From Atrina japonica (taxonomy: Eukaryota; Mollusca; Bivalvia; Pterioida; Pinnidae), in NCBI GenBank assembly GCA_030159075.1, contig BROG01000239.1, positions 62,001-126,000 on the forward strand: 64,000 nt of DNA, given 5' to 3'. Of this stretch, positions 57,030 to 64,000 are shown piece by piece. Position 1 is the first letter of the stretch. Every line of letters begins with the position of its first letter. Position numbers and translations under genes: made by a program. The notes beneath the pieces are model-generated. The model saw only the letters and a program-made list of their open reading frames with translations, was not told the origin of the DNA and did no database searches.

Positions 57030-58090
57030 TTTATTTCTTATTTATTTAATCTTAAAAGCCATACATTAGGCCTACAACAAAACAAATAAAAATCATAGAA
57101 GGAAATCGGAAATACGAGACTACATCTGTAGCACAATGTACAGCCTACAGGCCCATATCGCGATATATCTAGGTCATGCTATGATGTTATGACCTGAACC
57201 ACAGACCACAGTCTGGCACAGGAATGAAAGTTCGCTTCTTAGTTACAACAGAAATAAAAATAGTAAGGCCTAGTGCATCTCTTGATAAACAAGTCGATTT
57301 GTTTGCCTTCACTGGATATCCCTATCAGAAACAATTCGTCACCCGCATCCTGTGAAATAGGCCTACTTACGTAGGTTACGTACCAATCAGTCATCATGGT
57401 TCCCAGCTGATTCGTAAAAAATGTCAAATAAAATGGCTACATTAAGTTGTCATGAATGAACATTAGCTGTCTCACTTCTTGTGAGTCACACTTTAACTTT
57501 CTATAGTACATCCCATTAATAATATATCAGAATTCAAACGCAAATTCGTTGTAAATACATTATACATCATACTCATTCGCATTTTCAATTCTCCTCCGAC
57601 ACATTTGACCTTCCGGTTACCAAGCAGACGAATATTCTAAAATAACTTAAAAACAAATCGGACACTTATTCAAAATTTTCCATATCACTAGTTTCTTTCA
57701 AAATGACATGAAAATAAGAAAATGAACCTTAATTCCACTTAGTATTTCCGGACAGAAAAGGGGAACTACTTCTCGTCTCACACAGCTGTTTAGCTGTTAC
57801 GTCATGTGAAAAAAATCTCCTACTGCAAAGCCAATTACATAGAATGAATTTCGTAATCCGCTGACTACAGATTCACAGAAAATGGTAATATATATAAATA
57901 TAAGGACTGTTTTTCATTTTTTTTTTTTTGGAATGCATCGAGTATAAATGCAATGGATTATGGGAAAAAATATGTGCAGCAATTCCTTAAATATACACAA
58001 ATAAGTGCTGCACAGAATATTTTTCCATAATCCATTGCATTTATACTCGATGTATTCCAAAAACTGATAAACAATCGTTAATTACTGTCA
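57030..58090 (+). repeat. Diverged inverted copy of gene B intron 2 block
   Basis: Colinear with 26640-28020 (for example TCTGTAGCACA near 57126, GAACTACTTCTC near 57762) but much more diverged. Ends with its own version of the foldback. No peptide exon is seen in or next to it. Confidence 0.55.
57900..58085. repeat. Diverged foldback with matching arm changes
   Basis: Arms about 57932-57971 and 58019-58060 pair almost perfectly (GGAATGCATCGAGTATAAAT with its complement ATTTATACTCGATGTATTCC, one mismatch). Yet each arm differs at many bases from the arms at 13517-13670. The loop keeps GTGCAGCA and TGCTGCAC. Confidence 0.7.
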
Positions 58091-58740
58091 CTAACTGCTT
58101 TTATCTGTGTTAGTAACAAGATTGTACGTCCGAAGGCCCACAATAGTGAACGCGATAACGGAGTACTAGAAAGTTGTGATGTTCTACACTTTTCACTTAT
58201 CATATGGATGATTCTACTCACTTAAAATACACTGTTAATTGTCCATATAATATAATGACTTGTGTCTGAGAACTGATCAATAGATCATTAATACAGGGCT
58301 TATACAGAAAAATCCGGTTAACAGAGAAAATTTCACAGGTGAGAATTTTTTGTCATGGAAACCAGGCATGCCCACTTCAACTCCCTCACTATCTCATCAC
58401 ATGTCTATATAACATCTCTGAGGATCATTTGTCTTACCGCTTTGTCATTCTGGATGTGTTGGCAATTGTTCTAATGCTACCCAAGTCTGTTCAAACTTTC
58501 ATTTGATATTCCAATAAGGTTTACATTTCAACCAGCTAGCAAAAATGTCCTGCAAATGCGACGACACCTATAAGACTGAAATTTTTCATTTTCTGGGGAA
58601 AAGCAGTTGGTGATCACTGTAGGAAACAGATTCTCAGTATCCAGCATGTGGGCATGCATATGATTGCAATTTCCAATCGCAGTTTGAGTGTATTCAGGAG
58701 TGTTAAACATAGATTTAAAATACTTAGTTAATTTGTTTAA

Positions 58741-58790
58741 ACGACACTTTCAACAATATTTCAGTTATATTTTGGCGATGCATCAATTAT
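58741..58790 (-). mobile_element. LINE 3' tail shared with SINEs
   Basis: Minus strand reads GCCAAAATATAACTGAAATA then TTGTTGAAAGTGTCG. Similar bases end the SINEs at 1627-1680 and 855-900, which fits SINEs using this LINE group's machinery. Confidence 0.55.
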
Positions 58791-58904
58791 AATTTCGGAG
58801 TAAAATCACTTTCACTAAAATACTTTCCTTTCAAAAATATTAAAATTACAAATTGTAAAAGATAATATATTTGATAATTATTAATAAAAGACTATCTACA
58901 CGTT

Positions 58905-59492
58905 TCAGACTTTTAAAAAACATTTCAAACTTTTGAATATAAACCAATGTCTTTTAAAAATTCTAAAAAAAATTATGTCGCCAGCAACATTATTAAAAGC
59001 ACTATGAAGATCTGTCTCTGAGTAATACTTCTCATAAATACGTTTAAAATCAGTACATTCTGTTAAAATATGTTTTATTGTAAGTCTGGATCTACATGGT
59101 ATACATACCGGTGGTTCTTCTTTAATTAATAAATATCTATGTGTAAGGTTACTGTGACCAATACGAAGTCTGGTCAGAGTAACTTCATCTTTTCTATAAC
59201 TAGTGCAGACTGGTGGATTATTGACTAATTTGGCAACTTCAGCAGCTTTGGTATTTCCTTTTATGCCGAAGTGGCTAGGAATCCAACAGAAGACAATCTC
59301 TGTACCAACAGATGTTAAATAATGCACTGTTTCTATGATTTCAAAATTTATGTTATCAGAAAAGTTTACACTTTCAATTGATTTTAAACAAGACGATCTG
59401 AGAAAATAATACATTTTCTTATAGCTTTTGTCTTTATATAATTTAGTGCTAGTAAAATCGCTGTGGGGCAATATTGAAAATAGAGGCGTCAC
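58905..59492 (-). pseudogene. LINE RNase H and C-terminal domain
   Basis: Open frame of 195 codons. FCWIPSHFGIKGNTKAAEVA near residues 68-87 is the last part of an RNase H fold. Downstream, LTRLRIGHSNLTHRYL and CIPCRSRLTIKHILTEC (a CxxC...H...C pattern) are typical of the C-terminus of LINEs of this group. The first RNase H motifs lie upstream in other frames. Confidence 0.75.
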
Positions 59493-59659
59493 GTGGCATT
59501 TTTGTTTGAAAATAATGAAGTTTATAATAGCTGCACCTGAAACGTTGGTCGAGGATTAAGATCCATCAGTAAAAATAGGTAAAAAGTTGTTGTTGTCAAA
59601 AGTTTCTATCAATTCCAAATAATGTTGTTTTAAATCTATTGGATTTGATTCAGATTTTT

Positions 59660-60950
59660 TATTTTAGTTCAGAGATAAATAGATAGTTTGTTTTGAAGTC
59701 TGAAAGAAATACGTCGCAGTCTTCAATATGTTCCTTAATTCTAATGCCAAGTGAAGCAATAGTTTTTCTACTATTATCGTACATTTGTTCATACAGTGGT
59801 TGAAAGACACAATCGTATGCCGGATTGTTAGGAGCCGATTTTAATTTTGTAATATATTGTAACGTCAATTTGATCCTCCGTCGTTGTTCCAGAGGCAACT
59901 CTCCAGCCTCTACATACAAACTATCTATTGGCGATGTTCTAAATGCACCAAAAGCAAGACGTAAACCTTGGTGATGAACGGTATCAAGTATGTTAAGTAG
60001 GAATGACGAGCAGAGCCATATACAATACATCCATAGTCAAGTTTCGATCGAACAAGTGAACGATATAAGTTCAGGAGAACTAATTTATCTGCTCCTAAAC
60101 TTGTATGTTTTTGTCAAAAATAAGACCTAGAAATTTGTTTCTTAAACAACCGTAATTTTATTACCATTTTGGTAAAATTCAGAATCCGGATGAATATCCC
60201 TATTATTGCAAAAATGCATGCATACTGTTTTTGAACTGGAAATTTAAAGCCGTTTTCTGTTGCCCATTGTTCTACCTTTCTTAGACATAACTACACTTGA
60301 CGTTCTATGGAATGCATGTGTTTGGCTCTGTAAGACATAACAAAATCATCAACATATAATGATCCTTGCATGTCCTGACTTAAAACTTTGCTCAAACTGT
60401 TTATTTTTAACTTAAAAAGTATAACTGACAATATACTACCTTGGGGCTCGCCCATTTCTTGACTGTGTCTTTCAGACAATGTGTTATTGAATCTTCTTAC
60501 TTTAGAGTTACGCTTTTTAAAAACTTTGAAATAAAATTTGGCATTCGGTCACGTATATTTGTATATTCGAGGTATCATACCAATCGATCATTTAACATCC
60601 TCTCCATAGTCTTACAAATACAACTAGTAAGAGCTATGGGACGATAGTTGTTTACGTCACTATGATCTTTACCAGGTTTTGGATTTGGAATGATGGTTGC
60701 TTCCCGCCATGTATCTGGGAAATTACCGATTTTCCACATATCATTAAACAACTGTAGTAAGATATGACGAGCATCTGAAGGTAAACGTTTTAGAAATTGA
60801 TAGTGTACTTTATCAGGACCTCCAGCAGTGTCGTGTGCTTTGTACAGAGATGTTTTTAATTCATCTATGGTGAATTCTCTATTATAAAATTCTTCATTTA
60901 AAGAATCAAATTTAAGTTTTTATTTTCCAATTTTTATTTTATATTTACTA
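59660..60950 (-). pseudogene. LINE reverse transcriptase, main part
   Basis: From right to left: an ELKTSLYKAHDTAGGPD-type block and TWREATIIPNPKPGKDH near 60690, then RPIALTS near 60630. Next come GEPQGSILSVILFKLKINSL near 60410 (motif B), GSLYVDDFVMSYR near 60350 (motif C, YVDD), and the thumb region VHHQGLRLAFGAFRTSPI near 59965. Frames change at several places. Confidence 0.75.
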
Positions 60951-60981
60951 AATATTATAATCATAATACCAAACTTATAAT

Positions 60982-61029
60982 ACTCAAGACGATATCGTTT
61001 CTGTCAATTAGACTTCGTCAGTTGAGCTC
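60982..61029 (-). ncRNA. Type I hammerhead ribozyme, 3' copy
   Basis: Minus strand: GAGCTCAA, CTGACGA (position 7 may be any base), GTC/GAC hairpin, GAAACGATATCGTC, TTGAGT. Stem I pairs with one mismatch or wobble at its end. Core compatible with activity. Confidence 0.7.
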
Positions 61030-61342
61030 CAATTTGAAAAGTATGTGTATTTTCTAAAGATAAAGTGGTACCATACAAGGCCAAATAATATCTCTAAAAG
61101 TATAGCTGAAATCCGACTAAGAGTAACCACTGTAAAAAAAAAATGACTATCTTAGCTTTAGACAATTTTCGAATTTAAATAGTGTTAACAGTGCCAAATA
61201 TTACTTTAGTATAAGATGAACAGCTGATACCGAAATACCAGGTACTAGGTTTATGTATACTCTCGGGGACTCAAACGGTCCACCAGCAGTGGCAACGACC
61301 TAGTGGTTATAAATATTATAAACATAATACCAAAGTTATAAT

Positions 61343-61390
61343 GCTCAAGACGATATCGTTTCTGTCAATTAGACTTCATCAGTTGAGCTC
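61343..61390 (-). ncRNA. Type I hammerhead ribozyme, 5' copy
   Basis: Minus strand: GAGCTCAA, CTGATGA, GTC/GAC hairpin, GAAACGATATCGTC, TTGAGC. Same sequence as the plus-strand motif at 45738-45785. Stem I fully paired, stem III palindromic. Confidence 0.75.
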
Positions 61391-61394
61391 CAAT

Positions 61395-61745
61395 CCGAAC
61401 AATGGTTTGATGATGAATTGTTTGATATTGTTTCTGCTAATTTATTAGCAATATCAGTTTTTTGTGTAATAACAGAATTGTTAGTTCTTAGGTGGTGTAC
61501 TTTGGTAATTGATCCACGGCCTTTTATTTTGTTAACCATATTCCAAACCTTGTTCATTGGAGTGTTATCATTAAGTTATGAGACAAATTGTTTTCCAGCA
61601 GTTTCTCCGTTTTCGTTTGATTGTTCGTCGTGCCTTTGCTCGGGCTATTCGGAAAGCATTTAGATCTGTTTTTGAGGTCTGCGTCTAAATAATTTTTTCA
61701 GATTGTTTACGCCGTTTTATTATGGGTTGTTATGTTATAACAACC
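61395..61745 (-). pseudogene. LINE linker between endonuclease and RT
   Basis: Reads LNAFRIARAKARRTIKRKRR near 61650 and MNKVWNMVNKIKGRGSITKV near 61550, typical of the segment between endonuclease and RT in such LINEs. One frameshift near 61570. Confidence 0.65.
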
Positions 61746-63080
61746 TATTATTGGTTTACTTCGACTTTTCATCGACGCCTATCCTGTTAGCAGTGAAGCG
61801 GTCATGGCAGTTACATTCGCAAAATATAGTCCAACTCAAGAATTCAACTTTTACAGAAAAGTCAAATATTTTGGTGTAAATGAAATTAAATCTAATTTGA
61901 ATAATCATTAAATGAAATACCACATGATTCTACTTATTTCTGCCTTTCCAAATTATACAATGCGATTTGTCGTTATAGTCAACCAAACGTCATCGATCTA
62001 TGTATAAATATGGAAATTCACTATATAAGATTCCAGTGATGTTGAGCCTGTATTACTCCGCCATTCATCATATTGATATTTACAGCTAGCGAGCTTCAAA
62101 CATACAGCGATGTAAATAGAAATAATTACATATCGCTCATACCAACATGAAGCTAAATCTATTTCTGTTGAACTCTCAAGAATATGTATGTTTTCTAGTC
62201 CATGGAAAAAAGAAAACAAAAGCAGAACAGAAGGGATAGCATCGAGTAGTAGGTGCTTGTTATGCAAATGGCACGTGAATGTTCCTGTCCACTTTGAAAA
62301 CTATCAAATTAACGTGTTTGTCAACTAATCGCTATACATAACCTGCCTTAATGCGATTCCCGTGCATATTTCCTTTATTTATACACCCTATATGGTGACC
62401 ACATGCCTTATATAACCAGCGTCAGTTCAATTTCAGCGGATGGTCACTTGTATACTGTGTGTATTGATGTCGCAAAGGGAGGTAACTCGAACGTTGAATG
62501 TTACAATTTTTCGAAAATCGCCATGTCCATTGTCGTGTGTTTACACAACTTTTGAAGTTAATGATGTATAAACATAAATTATTTATTAAACAATAAACAT
62601 GGGATAAACTGTCTGTTTCACCCTGTAAATTATTTATATTAATTAATACAAGATAGAGAACGTTGTTTGGTTGTTTATTTAGTCAAGGCAGAGTATGTTC
62701 ATGTACCACGGTTATAGCCCTAAATATGATTGTTTACGTTTGATATTACAACACCTAAAATATGCTTTAAATAACAGCCATTTCTCACTTTGAAAAATTT
62801 ATTTTACCTGTTCCTAGTGCCATGTTTGGTTTAAATGTAAGTAGGCACCAGGAATGCTCACGTTTTATTTTGAAATGAATGTTAATGCACGACAGACAAT
62901 ATTTAAAGTTGGTGCGGAAGATACAACAAATAGAATTTTAAATGTTAATTTTTAATTTATTTAGAGGCTGGAAATTGAAGTTTTTTTTATTGTTGTTTTA
63001 AGATCTACACTAATTTGATTTATTTTCATTTCATATATGTTAGATAGAAGTAGTTTGAATCCCATGGCTATTTTGCCAAA
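61746..63080. mobile_element. Unknown 1.3-kb insertion in the LINE
   Basis: The LINE reading stops at KPWYDDECKHVIKVLKW (63090) and resumes left of 61737. ATAACAACC flanks the 1335-base insert at 61737-61745 and 63081-63089, a nine-base direct repeat. The ends show no clear terminal inverted repeat. Inside I see only short frames (89 codons at most) and no recognised domain. Confidence 0.5.
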
Positions 63081-63089
63081 ATAACAACC

Positions 63090-63795
63090 CATTTCAGTAC
63101 TTTGATTACATGTTTACATTCATCATCGTACCATGGTTTACGACGTTTTATGGGTGCCGAAGTTTGAGGAATTGTTTTCGTCGCTGTGTCTGATATGATT
63201 TTTGTAAATTCGTCTATTGGATTTTCACACTTCAGGATATTTTCGTTTCTATCTAAAGTACAGAATGTTTTGAAAGTGGACCAGTCGGCTTGCTTTAATT
63301 TCCATCGCTGGTGACTATCATTTTCATTGTAATTTATAATTGGAAAATGGTCACTTCCACATAAATCATCATGTACCTCCAATGAAAAATAATTGAAAAT
63401 ATCTGCGAGTTGTAAATGAAAGATCAATAGCTTTATATGATCCGGTTCCTGGATGCATATACGTATCTGATCCATCATTTTTTATTATATTTTCTAAGAG
63501 TTCTCCTTTTGTGTTTGTTATTTTACTACCCCATAAAGGGTTATGTGCATTAAAATCACCAAGCAAAAGTACTGGTCCAGTTATTTGTTCTAATGAATTA
63601 TTACCATCAATAACAGAATAAGGAGGAACATAAACATAACAAACAGTAAATACAAATGACAGTGTTACTTTAACAGCAACAGCTTGTATATTTGAGTTAA
63701 CTGGTTTTGCACTATGGACAATATCCTGTCTTATTAGTATAGAGGAACCGCCAGCAGCCCTCTCATGAGTAGTATCAATTGTATTATAAAATTTG
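63090..63795 (-). pseudogene. LINE APE-type endonuclease, 5'-truncated
   Basis: Starts within a RAAGGSSILIRQDI block, then VLLLGDFNAHNPLWGS near 63560 (conserved Asp/Asn of the fold), and after a frameshift near 63420 LCGSDHFPI near 63355 (catalytic Asp-His). The N-terminal third is missing. Confidence 0.75.
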
Positions 63796-64000
63796 AGTTG
63801 CCTTTTCGTTGGCGGTTGTTGAGACGTCTGTACCAATTGTGACGAGGATACACTCCTCACGTGTTTCATTGGACTTGACTGTGGACTCACGGCGGGTGTG
63901 ACCGGTCGACAGGGGATGCTTACTCCTCCATGGCACCTGATCCCACCTCTTGGTTTCCAGAGGTCCGTGTTTGTCCATTTTTACCGGATTTGTATCTGTG
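63796..64000 (+). mobile_element. Penelope-like 3' tail at the right edge
   Basis: GAGTTGCCTTTTCGTTGGCG (end of the RT frame) followed by the canonical tail, running off the window. Adjacent to the 5' truncation point of the LINE. Confidence 0.7.

Larger units (their letters stand above)
60950..61394 (-). mobile_element. Dimeric retrozyme inside the LINE
   Basis: Two hammerhead motifs, 60982-61029 and 61343-61390, in the same orientation. Their predicted cleavage sites are 361 bases apart (minus strand, after 60988 and after 61349). The unit between them is the one seen at 45420-45815 and 20621-20940. The LINE frame continues on both sides (KLAETISNNSS right, FDSLNEEFYNREFTIDEL left), so this is a clean insertion. 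Confidence 0.8.
58735..63795 (-). mobile_element. LINE with endonuclease, RT and RNase H (broken)
   Basis: Domain order on the minus strand: APE-type endonuclease (63795-63090), linker, RT (61736-59660, interrupted), RNase H and a C-terminal zinc-knuckle-like region (59492-58905), 3' tail to about 58735. The order and an RNase H domain fit the I/Nimb group of LINEs. It is 5'-truncated at about 63795, where a Penelope-like tail begins. Two insertions break it: a retrozyme dimer (60950-61394) and a 1.3-kb unknown (61746-63080). Many frameshifts, so not mobile. Confidence 0.8.

Noticed and set aside
61418..61663. 81-codon plus-strand frame
   Set aside because: Antisense to the LINE linker, which reads as protein on the minus strand.
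63784..63978. 64-codon minus-strand frame starting MDKHGPLETKRWDQ (also near 47437-47634 and 22068-22268)
   Set aside because: It is antisense to the non-coding retroelement tail. Its survival reflects copy similarity, not coding.

Overview
This is an AT-rich eukaryotic window. I read it as the genome of a bivalve or other lophotrochozoan, from three lines of sequence evidence: tRNA-headed SINEs whose tails resemble a LINE 3' end, many Penelope-like reverse-transcriptase (RT) relics, and hammerhead-ribozyme retrozymes. All three are common in bivalves. The species cannot be named from sequence alone. There are no prokaryotic operons, no CRISPR array and no functional RNA gene that I can defend.

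The host genes I can support form a minus-strand tandem array encoding one small secreted peptide. Each gene has three exons: a signal-peptide exon (43 coding bases), a 186-base exon with all 12 cysteines, and a last exon with two histidine codons, a stop and an AATAAA signal. Gene Z shows only exon 1 at the left edge. Gene A runs from 7034 to about 2840, gene B from 24020 to about 13205, and gene C from 45033 to about 38100. Splice phases agree in A, B and C and give 78-residue precursors rich in Cys and His. The first six cysteines have CS-alpha-beta (defensin-type) spacing. I do not recognise the family by name.

The array grew by segmental duplication. About 9.8-24.5 kb (gene B) matches about 33.5-46.0 kb (gene C). 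About 1-2.8 kb matches parts of 7.0-10.4 kb. A 1.37-kb tandem duplication at 35678-38407 doubles exon 3 of gene C. An inverted copy at about 26.6-28.6 kb carries an orphan exon 3, and a more diverged inverted copy lies at about 57.0-58.1 kb.

The rest is mostly mobile DNA: at least two families of Penelope-like RT fragments on both strands, SINEs, MITE-like foldbacks (some inside the peptide-gene introns), and a broken LINE with endonuclease, RT and RNase H domains at 58.7-63.8 kb. Hammerhead ribozyme motifs recur at least ten times in a roughly 355-360-bp retrozyme-like unit. One clean dimer interrupts the LINE, and another insertion lies upstream of gene C but is missing upstream of gene B.

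The stretches 30.5-33.5 kb and 52.3-58.9 kb hold few recognisable genes. They contain diverged tandem repeats, a TA microsatellite, a Harbinger-type MITE, foldbacks and weak open frames.
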